Notes under the pieces: generated by a model
What the model saw: the letters and a program-made list of their open reading frames with translations, nothing else
Database searches by the model: none
Told to the model about the DNA's origin: nothing
Made by a program: the position numbers and the translations under genes
Source: Sphingomonas crusticola
GTDB lineage: Bacteria; Pseudomonadota; Alphaproteobacteria; Sphingomonadales; Sphingomonadaceae
Direction: 5' to 3'
Length of the DNA: 64,000 nt
Assembly (NCBI RefSeq): GCF_003391115.1
Contig: NZ_QTJP01000001.1
Span: 2,750,501 to 2,814,500, forward strand
In this document: positions 17,940 to 26,999 of the stretch, one piece after another
How the letters are laid out: every line of letters starts with the position of its first letter
Position numbering within the stretch: the stretch's first letter is position 1

Positions 17940-18245
17940 ATGTCCGATTCGCGGACGAATCCTTTCGCAGGCCCTTCGTTGGGCATGGACCCTCGCCTCA
18001 AGGCTTGGCTGGATACCGCGCCCGAATTTCGGCCGATCGAGGAATATGCCGGCGGCGACGTGCTGCTGCATTTCGAAGGGGCATGCCGTTCGGGAATTGC
18101 TATGGCTCCCGGCGCGACGACGGCGGTTGGCTCATGTTCAAAGACGGTGACGAAATCCGCTCGACGACGTGCCGACTACGATCTCTCATGGTGAGGAATT
18201 GCCGGGCCGGGTACGCATCCCGATCGCTTCTGCGAAATCCCGACG
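17940..18245 (+). pseudogene. frameshifted small gene (DUF551-like)
   Basis: The frame opens after a GGAGG site: MSDSRTNPFAGPSLGMDPR, then FRPIEEYAGGDVLLHFEG. The protein then appears to jump frames, with KGHAVRELLW in a second frame and DDGGWLMFKDGDEI in a third. The pieces read in order as one small DUF551-like protein (GGDVLL, then DGGW, then DGDEI), so at least two frameshifts are present. Confidence 0.5.
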
Positions 18246-18307
18246 AATTTCAGTTTTTTACATGATGCTTTGACCGCGCCCGGCCCGGTCGGCGGCCAAT
18301 CAGGACA

Positions 18308-18747
18308 ATGACAATGCAACACCACGAGCGGCTGAGCGCGGCCGAGCAGGGGCGAGAGGCGCTGGCGGCCGATCCATCTTCGCGCGCTACTGGTGATCCT
18401 AGCGCTCCACGGGAAGGGCGATCCGGCCTTGTACCGCAAGTTTTGGGCGACCGTCCGTGCGCCGATGGATCGCCTATTCAGAGCCTCCGCAGCATTATGA
18501 ACGCGGAAGCTATGCACAAAACTACTGGGCAGGGATCGCACGCGATCTCGACTTTCCGGCGGACAGCGTCGACTTCTGCCGCAAGATTGCGGACATCGTC
18601 TCTCGTTCACGTGCACGGGCGACCCAAGATCCCCCAGCGGAGAAGATAAGGCCGGCCGCGCTCGACCATGTTCACAACGCCGTTCAGCATTACGAATTTG
18701 TCACCAGCAAGGGCTATCGCGGGCTTAAGCTGCCGCGCCACCCCTAG
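18308..18747 (+). pseudogene. frameshifted hypothetical gene
   Basis: Two frames each carry a protein-like segment: LRALLVILALHGKGDPALYR followed by KFWATVRAPMDRL around 18380-18475, then PPQHYERGSYAQNYWAGIAR and DLDFPADSVDFCRKIADIV from about 18484. Joined, they make one plausible protein with a frameshift near 18480. Family unknown. Confidence 0.45.
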
Positions 18748-18970
18748 CGCGGGGCCGCCGCCACCCTCGCTCACCATTCGGCCAGGCGACCGCCCTCACC
18801 GTGTTTTCGGAGCAGATGCGCAGACCGGAGGCGTCGGGCCCCGATGCATGTAGCGGATGGGGTCGACAGATGAATTAGGCGCCTTGGGAAGGAGCAAGAT
18901 GCCGCGGTGACGGCCTTATCGACCCAGGATTACTTGCGTTTTTTCGGGCAAAAGGTCAAGGAATCTGGCC

Positions 18971-19129
18971 ATGAAGCGCGATCACCTGCCGATGGGAGAC
19001 CCCCGCATCGTTGACAGCAGGCAAGGTGGCACCCTCGGCGCAGCGATCTTTATTCTCATGACGATCGCGGTGGGCCTCCTCTGCCTGCTTTTGCTGCAGC
19101 TGGACCCATACGGACCTTATATGCAGTGA
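18971..19129 (+). CDS. 52-residue single-pass membrane protein
   Basis: ATG at 18971 with AAGGA about 9 bases upstream. The protein has a polar N-terminus (MKRDHLPMGDPRIVDSRQ) and one long hydrophobic helix (LGAAIFILMTIAVGLLCLLL). Its stop overlaps the GTG of the next membrane protein (GTGA), so the two are coupled. No family recognised. Confidence 0.5.
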   Translation: MKRDHLPMGDPRIVDSRQGGTLGAAIFILMTIAVGLLCLLLLQLDPYGPYMQ

Positions 19130-20436
19130 CCGCGCGATTGCGCTTGCTGCCGCTATGGGTGGCGCTGCCATATCTGCTTATCACTTGGTTGCTTTTTCTG
19201 GTTGGACCCTACGTCTGGCCGGTCCGCGCATGGTGGGCGATCTGGATCTATATCCCGGTCGCCTTTGCCTGCCTCGCGTTCGGCTTCACCCACGGTTCGA
19301 AGGGCGAGCCCCGAGGGGAGGGCATGCCGAAAGCCAAATGGCTGTTCTACGTGGGCTCGATCGGCGCCCTTCTGCTGCTAATTCCCACAACGCTCACTTA
19401 TACGGGAAAGCTTCCTTGGGCGCTGGGCGGGGCGCTGGATCAGCGTGAGGCGTATGCAGCACTCGCCGACCAGCTGGCCGCCACTGCCGGCGGACGCGGC
19501 CCCATTGCGCTGCTCCGGGCCCTGCTGGGACCATTCGTATTCTGCGTTATTCCCATGGCGGTCCTGCTCTGGAAGACCCCAAATCAGCGGATGACATGGC
19601 TCGAGCGCGCGCTCGCGATCGCCACGGGCATAATCGCGATCGATTTGTCTCTGCTGCGGGGCACTACAGCGCAGCTTGCCGATCTGCTGATCGTCATTGC
19701 GAGCGCAGTTCTGATCCGCTTGACACTGCATTCGCGGGGCGCGGGGCTGACGGCCGTATTCCGACACTGGAAGCTGGCGCTTTCAGGTGCCGTGCTTTTG
19801 TCGATGGTCGTCCTGGTTCTTGTCGGCCGAACGGAAGCAAGGCTTGGAGGTCGCAACATCGGCTGCATCGAGCGCAGCGGTGTGTGCGCCGATCTGTCTA
19901 CCGGCGCTTATGGCCGGATGCCGGAATCGGTCGCATTCGGAGCCGCCGCGGTGAGCGGCTATTTCAGCCAGGGTTATTACGGGGTAGCTCTCGCAGCCGA
20001 GAAGCCCTGGCTGCCCACCTGGGGCGCGGGACACTCACCTGTCGCCGGGACTCTATTCGTGATGTTCGGCGGGAAGGAGCAATTCCTCAATCGAACCTAC
20101 ACCTCTCGCGCTAGAGCCGAAGGGTGGCCCGACGATACTCAATGGTCCAGCCTGATCACCTGGCTCGCCAACGACGCCAGCCTGTGGGGCGCCTTAGCCC
20201 TGCTGTGGGGGCTGGGTTGGTTATGGGGCCGCACATGGATAGATGCATCGCAGGCTGGTGATCTGCGGGCCGCAGTGTTGTTCTGCGTGCTAAGCATGGT
20301 GATATTTTACCTGCCAGCTAACAACTACGTCATGGGCACCTATGACGCTTATGCCACCTTGATCGTCTGGTGGGTGCTGTGGGGGTGGGGACGAGGCAGG
20401 CGGTCTAGCTCAGAAGCATACGCCCGTAGCCTTTGA
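19126..20436 (+). CDS. polytopic membrane protein, O-antigen-polymerase-like
   Basis: 436 residues with about ten hydrophobic helices and one larger non-cytoplasmic loop (residues ~245-345) carrying GRMPESVAFGAAAVSGYFSQ and WGAGHSPVAGTLFVMFGG. The GYFSQGYYG and GHSP segments in a late loop recall Wzy/oligosaccharide-repeat-unit polymerases, but no polysaccharide genes surround it. GTG start overlapping the previous gene. The membrane call is safe, the polymerase suggestion weak. Confidence 0.7.
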   Translation: MTARLRLLPLWVALPYLLITWLLFLVGPYVWPVRAWWAIWIYIPVAFACLAFGFTHGSKGEPRGEGMPKAKWLFYVGSIGALLLLIPTTLTYTGKLPWALGGALDQREAYAALADQLAATAGGRGPIALLRALLGPFVFCVIPMAVLLWKTPNQRMTWLERALAIATGIIAIDLSLLRGTTAQLADLLIVIASAVLIRLTLHSRGAGLTAVFRHWKLALSGAVLLSMVVLVLVGRTEARLGGRNIGCIERSGVCADLSTGAYGRMPESVAFGAAAVSGYFSQGYYGVALAAEKPWLPTWGAGHSPVAGTLFVMFGGKEQFLNRTYTSRARAEGWPDDTQWSSLITWLANDASLWGALALLWGLGWLWGRTWIDASQAGDLRAAVLFCVLSMVIFYLPANNYVMGTYDAYATLIVWWVLWGWGRGRRSSSEAYARSL

Positions 20437-20694
20437 AGGCTACTAGAAGATCGCCACGTTGAGACGCTGAAGTGGGGTATTGGAGCAACCCCGGGTCATG
20501 CTGCGAGACGCGCGGGTTAAACGGACCAAACTGTCCTTTCAACCGGGCAGTCAGCATGTTTGCAGCCCGTTCAACTCCATATCTCCTCTATAAAAAGCGT
20601 TCCCTTGTTATACTTGATAGTTTGCACGACGCCTTCCTGGACAGTGCGACTAACATCATAGCGACACGTGTTTAGTGGACGGGCCCGGCAAAGT
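20437..20694. other. intergenic
   Basis: No supported gene or hairpin; a 67-codon open frame inside has no ribosome binding site and no recognisable protein character. Confidence 0.4.
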
Positions 20695-20934
20695 TCACTC
20701 AGCTTTGCGCTGGCGGCGTCGACCTTGTAGTACCAACGAAACATGCCCTCCCCCGAAGTGGGAGTAGCCTTCCCGTTTTATCAAACGGTCGTGCCCGGCG
20801 ACAGGAGCACAAAGAAGAGCGACCTGTATTTCCTTAGGCCACAAATAATTCCGGTAATACAAGTTATAACCTAGGAAAAGAGCGCCGACAGTAACGCTGA
20901 TTATCACTATCGTGGCGAATCTAGACATCTTCAT
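20695..20934 (-). CDS. small membrane-anchored hypothetical protein
   Basis: 79 residues: MKMSRF, then one membrane helix (ATIVIISVTVGALFLGYNLY), then a basic tail. The ATG at 20934 is followed by a second one at 20928. No neighbour on the same strand suggests a role. Confidence 0.45.
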   Translation of the reverse strand: MKMSRFATIVIISVTVGALFLGYNLYYRNYLWPKEIQVALLCAPVAGHDRLIKREGYSHFGGGHVSLVLQGRRRQRKAE

Positions 20935-21139
20935 GATCTACCGCCCGTTGCCGGAATTTTAACGTCGCCGGCGCATTCGCCTCTTGAGCCGTTCGAGCAC
21001 AAGAGAGACGGCGCCTTATGGGTAACTATTCGATTGTTGCCTAAAATGGATCAAGTTCTTGCCTTCTGGCGAGGAGTGCCAACCTGAACCACTCTCAAGC
21101 AGGACTAAACGCTAGCCGCTGCTGCTTCGCCTAGCGGGC

Positions 21140-21493
21140 CTACTCGCAGGCTACGCCATCACCATCGCGGTCAAGCTTTGGGGCGTAGCCTGGCTCCCCC
21201 ATGCGGATAGGTGCCGCCCCTGCCGCTCGCGCAGCCGAACAGTTCTGATAGTAGACCGCCTGCTGCGTAGGCTGTGCGGCGATCGGCTCCTCTTTGATCG
21301 CCTTGGGTTGGTCCGTGCCGCTCTCTTCAGTGGTGGGCGTTGCTGCAACTGCCGGCGCTGACGGCGAGATTAGAGGTGCAGGGGCGGCCGGGACCGACGC
21401 GTTTTCGGAGGTGGTCCACCGGCCAAGTAGGAATGCAATGCCGATAGCTGCCAGCGCCCAACTCGTCGGCATCGTGCTTCGTTGCCGCTCCAT
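21140..21493 (-). CDS. excalibur-domain membrane-anchored protein
   Basis: 117 residues with an N-terminal membrane helix (about 10-26), an Ala/Pro/Thr-rich linker, and a C-terminal excalibur domain: YYQNCSAARAAGAAPI, then PGYAPKLDRDGDGVACE. The DxDxDGxxC end is the calcium-binding signature, with two conserved cysteines. These domains sit outside the membrane; the role here is unknown. Confidence 0.85.
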   Translation of the reverse strand: MERQRSTMPTSWALAAIGIAFLLGRWTTSENASVPAAPAPLISPSAPAVAATPTTEESGTDQPKAIKEEPIAAQPTQQAVYYQNCSAARAAGAAPIRMGEPGYAPKLDRDGDGVACE

Positions 21494-21744
21494 GCCTTCC
21501 CCCCCGGAAGCGTTTCGCTCAGCATACTACTGACCATCCCAGTGTAAACGAGATGATCTAGTAAGGCAGCGTTGTAAGTCTGGAGGCTCTTCTATGCGGG
21601 ATATATTCATGGAAAAGATCACGGTGCATACGAGCACCGCTTCATCGAGCGCCTCTTCGCAAGCAGGCTGAAAGCGGCGCCCGACGCTTCCAGCTGACCT
21701 CTTAGCAAACAGCTCTCAAGATAACCGACCGAAAGGAGGACGCG

Positions 21745-22125
21745 TTGACCACTGCCAGTAAGTCGGATGATCACGACGCAATGACCTTAGTCCAAATATA
21801 CCTGTTGCTCGATGCGAGGGCGCGAGACCAGCGGGCGATCATGCTGGCATTCTTCGCCGGCGCCCTCGCCGCGATATCGGCGGCCATGCTCGGGGCCACC
21901 GGAGGCAATACTGCAATGGCCGTGTACGGGGCTCTAGTTACGGTCGTCCTGGCGTTCCTGACCGTGGGCCGCCAACGGCAAGTTAAGCGAACAATCGAAC
22001 GCGCTGAGCGCGTGCGATTAAATCTCCTCAATCACGCTGACGTGCCGCCGATCGACGTTGATCTACCACGGATTGGCAGCTGGGCCTCACCGTTGGGGCG
22101 AGGGCATGGAGACGATATCGACTAA
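21745..22125 (+). CDS. two-helix membrane protein with TTG start
   Basis: 126 residues. A near-perfect AAAGGAGG six bases before TTG at 21745 fixes the start. A soluble N-terminus is followed by two adjacent helices (IMLAFFAGALAAISAAMLGA and AVYGALVTVVLAFLTVG) and a basic, coiled-coil-like region (VKRTIERAERVRLNLLNH). Unknown function. Confidence 0.7.
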   Translation: MTTASKSDDHDAMTLVQIYLLLDARARDQRAIMLAFFAGALAAISAAMLGATGGNTAMAVYGALVTVVLAFLTVGRQRQVKRTIERAERVRLNLLNHADVPPIDVDLPRIGSWASPLGRGHGDDID

Positions 22126-22543
22126 GCCCAGCCTAGCTTGCCGTTCGCCACAAGATGCCAGCTCATACAGGCGGCATCCGATATGAGCTTTGAGGAGTGG
22201 CGCATGGATAATTCTCGGCGTTCGAAAGTCCGCGTCGTACCAGGATTTGGCAGCTAGTGTGGGAGCGCCATAGGCCTAAGAGAGGCCTCTTCAGCTAATA
22301 TCAACAGGTTAGCTGGTATGGAATAGCTCCCCGGGGCGCATCATTTCGATCTGATCGCCAGCGACCGTCAAGGGGGCTCTGGAGGAAGACTCCATCGATC
22401 TGCAGCGCGCAATCGAGGCCGCGGATGGGTTGGCGAGATAGTCTTGCGGGCTAAGCTCGGTCAGGCTGTGCGGGCTGTGCGGGGCGGGTGCAGGCCTGAG
22501 CCTAAACGGTTAGGTCACCAAGCCTGTAGCGACGGAGTGCGCC
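22126..22543. other. gene-free stretch
   Basis: Four hundred bases with no supported gene on either strand and no clear hairpin; probably decayed accessory DNA. Confidence 0.4.
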
Positions 22544-22731
22544 TTGATCGGTGAACGGGAACTCTGGGCCTGTGCGGATCAGGTGCTTAGGCAGGACGGC
22601 GACGGAGCTGCCCAGTTCCTTGCCGATCGCATCGCGCACCTTGCCATGATGGCGTCGCGGCGTGGGTGGCGATTGCCGGCCGTATCGACCGCCTGGCTGA
22701 TCAAATCGGCGCGGACCGGCTGCGGCACTGA
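22544..22731 (+). pseudogene. frameshifted small DUF6961-like gene, copy 2
   Basis: Starts with IGERELWACADQVLRQDGDG and FLADRIAHLAMM, clearly related to the copy at 16364. The expected ending, AWVAIAGRIDRLADQIGADR, then LRH and a stop at 22731, is present but one frame over. The annotated frame instead runs on into unrelated sequence. The break falls at the same protein position as in copy 1. Confidence 0.55.
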
Positions 22732-22883
22732 TGACATCGACGCGTTCCTCGGCTCTGCGCCTGCCTTTAGATACAGACGAACTGGCGGCGGCGATCGGGG
22801 CCATACGAACGTACATTTGCTAGCCGCATCGCTGTGCAATTGCTAGGATCTCGCCGCGCGAGGCTATTGGGATAGCAGAGAAG

Positions 22884-23888
22884 ATGGTCTCCAACGCAAT
22901 TGACCGGATGGAGCCCACAGCCAGGGCGCTCCTGGCGGCAGTGCTCGAGGGTTCGGATGACGCCATCGTGAGCAAAAGCCTCGATGGCACCATCCTGACC
23001 TGGAACCATGCGGCCGAGAGGCTCTTCGGACATTCCGCCACGGAGGCGGTCGGGAAATCCATCTCGATCCTCATCCCCGAGGATCGCCAATCTGAAGAGC
23101 GCGAGATCATCGAAACCGTACGGCTCGGTCGGCGATACCAGAAACTCGACACTGTCCGCCGGGGGAAGGACGGCGAGCTCATCGACCTTTCGCTCACCGT
23201 TGTACCGGTCCGTGCTGAGACCGGTCAGATCGTGGGCGCTACCAAGATTGCGCGGGATATTACCGCGCTGCGCGATGGCGAGCGCCAGGCCTTGTTGGCC
23301 CGCGAGCTCAACCATCGCATTAAGAACCTTTTCGCGCTGGCCACCAGCCTCGTCTCGCAAAGCGCGCGCGAGGCAACAACGACCGCCGAGCTGGAGACTA
23401 TTCTCAATGCGAGGCTTGCCGCTCTCGCGCGTGCCCACGATCTGACTTTGCCGGACCTGGGCGACGTGACGTCCGAGGAGCGGACGACCAGCCTGTTGTC
23501 GTTGTTGAGCGCGATATTGGCGCCCTATGGCGAGGCGCCCAATGCGCGGGTCGATGTGGACGGGGACGACGTAGAGCTCGGGGGGAGGGCACTAACCTCC
23601 CTGGCGCTCCTGCTCCATGAACTTGCGACCAACGCCGTGAAATATGGTGGGCTGTCGAAGCCCGAAGGGCGCCTGCGCGTCGCCGTGTCAGTGGGTTCGA
23701 GCTTCGTCCACCTCGCCTGGATCGAGCGCGGCGGCCCGGTGCCGGCACTTCGCGGAGGACCGGAAGGCTTCGGCAGCCATCTTGAGCGCGTCTGCCTCAG
23801 GGGATTGGCCGCCACGCTTTCGAGACGCTGGAATCCCGAAGGGCTCGAGGTGGATTTGGAGATCCCCGTCGATCGCGTTCGAGAATAG
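22884..23888 (+). CDS. PAS domain HWE-family sensor histidine kinase
   Basis: 334 residues. An N-terminal PAS domain spans about 15-135 (DAIVSKSLDGTILTWNHAAE, GHSATEAVGKSI, VGATKIARDIT). An HWE-type kinase core follows: the phospho-acceptor His is in LLARELNHRIKNLFALA and the N-box in LLLHELATNAVKYGGLS, with the family WIERGGP motif late. There is no membrane segment, so it is a cytoplasmic sensor. In alphaproteobacteria such kinases often feed the PhyR/EcfG general stress response; no response regulator is adjacent. Confidence 0.92.
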   Translation: MVSNAIDRMEPTARALLAAVLEGSDDAIVSKSLDGTILTWNHAAERLFGHSATEAVGKSISILIPEDRQSEEREIIETVRLGRRYQKLDTVRRGKDGELIDLSLTVVPVRAETGQIVGATKIARDITALRDGERQALLARELNHRIKNLFALATSLVSQSAREATTTAELETILNARLAALARAHDLTLPDLGDVTSEERTTSLLSLLSAILAPYGEAPNARVDVDGDDVELGGRALTSLALLLHELATNAVKYGGLSKPEGRLRVAVSVGSSFVHLAWIERGGPVPALRGGPEGFGSHLERVCLRGLAATLSRRWNPEGLEVDLEIPVDRVRE

Positions 23889-24364
23889 CATCCACCGCTG
23901 CCGATCGCCCGAGCAAACCCGCGGCAGATTTTCAAGTTCTAAGCCTGACCTGCGTCGCGCCGCTGGCGACTACTGGCAGCGAGGCTTGCCCATGCCGCCT
24001 TGCAAGCGTCTAGACTTGCGGGAAGCCGTGGAGCGAGCAGGGACAGCGCCAAATTGGCGGCAGCGCCAATCCGGCTTCGATGAATGTTGTATCTTCGGCG
24101 GATTGTCATAGAATCGCCGGCGCGCCGCAATTCAAGTGGCGTCGAGGCGTGAGAACCTCGCTTGATTGGTGTAAGTGCCCTGCGCGACATGCGGCCGGGT
24201 GGCTGACGCGCATGTCCAGGCCGTTCGCGGCTAAAGGCGTCGGCGCGTGGCTGATCAAGCACGTTCTCAACACCCGGCTTTCGCCGGCTTCGCCTCGCAG
24301 CGGAGCGGTGTGATGATCGATCTATTTACACGATCGGGTGGAGAAGGGCGGGAGGCTCGTGGCG
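23889..24364. other. intergenic between kinase and sigma factor
   Basis: 475 bases without a supported gene. It should hold the promoter of the sigma factor gene. Confidence 0.45.
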
Positions 24365-24934
24365 ATGGCGTCTAGGCTGCCGCCGGCCCGCCTGCGCGCG
24401 GACGATCCGCTTCCGCCCGAGGACCATTTGCCGGCGCCCGGCGGCGATACCGTCGCCAGCCTCTACCGCACCCACGGTTCCAGCCTGACCAAGTTGCTGC
24501 GTCGCCAGATGAGCAGCGAGCGCGCGCCCGATCTGCTCCATCACGTCTTTGCGCGCTTCCTCGGTCTCGCGCCGGAGAAGCGTGCGGCGATCAAGTCGCC
24601 GGAGGCATATCTCACACGGTCCGCCTGTAATGCCGTGCGCGACCAGCGCAGGCAATCGCACCGCCAAGCGGCTGATCGGCATGTGCCGGAGGAAGAAGCG
24701 TGCCTGACGGCGCCATGCCAGGTCGCCGCGCTGGAAGCGCGCGACATGCTCAACCGGATCGAGGCGGCGATCCAGAAACTGAAGCCGATCACGCGTGAGA
24801 TTTTTCTCGCACACCGTCTGGACGGCTATACCTATGCTGAAATCGCCGACTGGACGGGACTAAGCGTGAAGAGCATCGAGAAGCATATGAGCCGCGCTAT
24901 CGCCCATATCGACCGGACGCTCAGCCGGCGATGA
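24365..24934 (+). CDS. FecI-like ECF sigma factor
   Basis: 189 residues. Region 2 (SLYRTHGSSLTKLLRRQMSS, then APDLLHHVFARFL) and region 4 (LKPITREIFLAHRLDGYTYA, then IADWTGLSVKSIEKHMSRA) are both clear. The ATG at 24365 is preferred because GGGAGG lies about ten bases ahead; a GTG at 24338 has no such site. The stop overlaps the FecR start (ATGA). With FecR and an STN-domain receptor downstream it forms a trans-envelope signalling set, here probably reporting lasso-peptide uptake. Confidence 0.92.
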   Translation: MASRLPPARLRADDPLPPEDHLPAPGGDTVASLYRTHGSSLTKLLRRQMSSERAPDLLHHVFARFLGLAPEKRAAIKSPEAYLTRSACNAVRDQRRQSHRQAADRHVPEEEACLTAPCQVAALEARDMLNRIEAAIQKLKPITREIFLAHRLDGYTYAEIADWTGLSVKSIEKHMSRAIAHIDRTLSRR

Positions 24935-25944
24935 GCCCGACCGAGGAGTTCGGGGAGATACCCGAGCCGACCCGTCGGGAAGCGGCGGACTGGTTCGCAC
25001 GAATGCGTTCGCCCGAAGCCGCAGCGTCGCGCCAGGCGTTCGAAGACTGGTATAACGATCCGGGCAACGCCCGCGCCTACGAGCAGATCGTGGGGCGGTG
25101 GGAGCAAAGCGCGTTTATCGGCGCGACGCCGACCGGCCGTTCCCGCTATCTGCCGCGTGCGTCGCTCGCCGCAAGGCATCCGGCCTGGGCGATGGCAGCG
25201 GCGCTGATCGCGGTCGCGGGCGCGACCGGCCTGATCGTGGCGCGCTTCCGGCCGCATTCCGCCCCGACTGAGATCGCCGAGGTGGCAAGTTCGCAGCGGT
25301 TCGCAAGTGGAGGAACGTTGCGTGAGGTGGCGCTGGGAGACGGTTCCCACGTCACGCTCGACCGAGCAAGCCTGCTGCTGGTCAGCTATAGCGATAGCCG
25401 TCGTGCGATGCGCCTGGAGCAGGGAAGGGCGCGGTTCGACGTCGCGCATGATGCCGCCCGCCCGTTCGTCGTCTCGGCGGGCGCGGGTGAGGTCACCGCC
25501 CATGGCACGCTATTCGATGTCGCGCTGCGGGGAGAGGTTGCGACCGTCACCCTGCTGCGCGGCACGATCACGGTTGCAGGGCGCAGCGCCGCGTCACCGC
25601 CACGATGGCTGCGCGCCGGGCAGCAGATCGTCGTCACCCGCACCGGCTCCGCCTTGGAGACGACCGCGGTGGCGCCGCGCACCGCCGCCTGGCTGCCGCC
25701 CATGATCGAGGTCGACCGGATGCCGCTCGAGCAGGCAGCCAGCGAGATCGGAGCCGGCGCCAAGCAGCGCATCCGCTTCGTCGGGACCGTCGGCGCGCTG
25801 CGGATCACCGGCGCCTTCCGGGCGGGCGATCTCGAGGCGCTGGCGCGGGCGGCGGCCGCGATGTTCGACCTCAGGCTCGAGCATGACGCCTCCGGCGACT
25901 ACATCCTGTCCGTCGACCCGTCCCGGGGCGTCAGTACGCATTAA
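24931..25944 (+). CDS. FecR-family anti-sigma/signal transducer
   Basis: 337 residues. The N-terminal cytoplasmic DUF4880-type sigma-binding part (REAADWFARMRSPEA, then FEDWYNDPGNARAYEQ) is followed by one membrane helix near 87-107 and the periplasmic FecR domain (about 120-225, GDGSHVTLDRASLLLVSY, then VTAHGTLFDVALRG). A C-terminal STN-like segment ends at LEHDASGDYILSVDP. It would hold or activate the upstream sigma factor in response to the STN domain of the receptor at 29164. Translationally coupled to the sigma gene. Confidence 0.93.
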   Translation: MSPTEEFGEIPEPTRREAADWFARMRSPEAAASRQAFEDWYNDPGNARAYEQIVGRWEQSAFIGATPTGRSRYLPRASLAARHPAWAMAAALIAVAGATGLIVARFRPHSAPTEIAEVASSQRFASGGTLREVALGDGSHVTLDRASLLLVSYSDSRRAMRLEQGRARFDVAHDAARPFVVSAGAGEVTAHGTLFDVALRGEVATVTLLRGTITVAGRSAASPPRWLRAGQQIVVTRTGSALETTAVAPRTAAWLPPMIEVDRMPLEQAASEIGAGAKQRIRFVGTVGALRITGAFRAGDLEALARAAAAMFDLRLEHDASGDYILSVDPSRGVSTH

Positions 25945-26012
25945 GGCGTACCTGGAAATCGCGGAAACCGCGATGGAATGGCTGTGTTAGCTGAGGCAGC
26001 GCGAACGCAGCA

Positions 26013-26999
26013 TCACGGGTTTGCTCGGATATTCTTGAGGAGGTCCTCGATCTGCCCGGCGAAAAGATCCGACGGGGGATCGAAGCCGTCAAATCGCTCG
26101 TACAGTGGGCGCAATAGGCCTTCGATGATCTGCGGCAGCTGCGTGCCGATTTCGCCGATGCTCGTCGTGATAGCGAGATCGACGCTGTCGCTGCGGGCCC
26201 GGTAGCGTTCGCCTAGCGCGAAACGCAGCAGTGGCTTCGCCCAGGTGAAAAGCTCGCGCCCGGCCAAACCGGTGTACCTGCCGACGAACCGGATTTTCGT
26301 GTCTGTGTCGCCGCCCAGCTCCCGCGCCAGCCAGGCCGCGTGCAAAAGCACCTCGCTGGTCCGAGAGATCGGCAACGTCAGATCGAAGATCGATCCAGGC
26401 TCGAAGTCGAAGCCGTCTTCCTGATATCCCCGCTGCAGATAAGCAGTGCCGCCTCGCGAGATCTGCCAGAAGTCACTGTGGCCCGGATCGTCGAAAACCT
26501 TGTCGGCGTCCGGCTTCCCGATCCAGCATTCGATCAGGCCTTCCCGGATTGACGGCTTGATCGAATCCTTCGTCGGCACCCAGAACGGTGTCCAACCGGA
26601 CGTTTTCGGCGCCGTGCTCAATATCTCCCGCAACTTGGCCAAGCTCGGAAGCCGCTCTACCCCATCGATTCCGTAGGATTGTTCGCTATGGCCCTCCGGT
26701 TGGCGGGACGGGTTGTCAGGGGGCAGATCTTGGATGAGCTCGGTCCAGCGGATACGCGCATCGTAGATGAACGACTGAAGGCTGTCGGTCCGCCCTGATT
26801 GCACGAACAGTCCCAGGGAATCGAGGATCGCCACGATCCGTTCGAAACGCAGGTTGATATCGCCCTGCTCGAACGCGTTGACCGTGGGCACGCTCACCCC
26901 GGCAAGCGCCGCGAGGGTGCGCTGGGTAAAGCCTTCCTGCTTGCGGCGTTTTACCGCCTCGTCGACGACGGCGCGCCAGTCGATCGGCCAGTCGCTCAT
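26013..26999 (-). CDS. XRE-family regulator with large C-terminal domain, partner of HipA
   Basis: 328 residues. The N-terminal helix-turn-helix (GFTQRTLAALAGVSVPTVNA, then FEQGDINLRFERI, residues ~23-57) is HipB-like. About 250 further residues are not seen in classic HipB and match no domain I know. It starts in an ATGA overlap at the end of hipA, so the order is toxin then antitoxin, the reverse of E. coli hipBA. Its probable role is antitoxin and autorepressor. Confidence 0.8.
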   Translation of the reverse strand: MSDWPIDWRAVVDEAVKRRKQEGFTQRTLAALAGVSVPTVNAFEQGDINLRFERIVAILDSLGLFVQSGRTDSLQSFIYDARIRWTELIQDLPPDNPSRQPEGHSEQSYGIDGVERLPSLAKLREILSTAPKTSGWTPFWVPTKDSIKPSIREGLIECWIGKPDADKVFDDPGHSDFWQISRGGTAYLQRGYQEDGFDFEPGSIFDLTLPISRTSEVLLHAAWLARELGGDTDTKIRFVGRYTGLAGRELFTWAKPLLRFALGERYRARSDSVDLAITTSIGEIGTQLPQIIEGLLRPLYERFDGFDPPSDLFAGQIEDLLKNIRANP

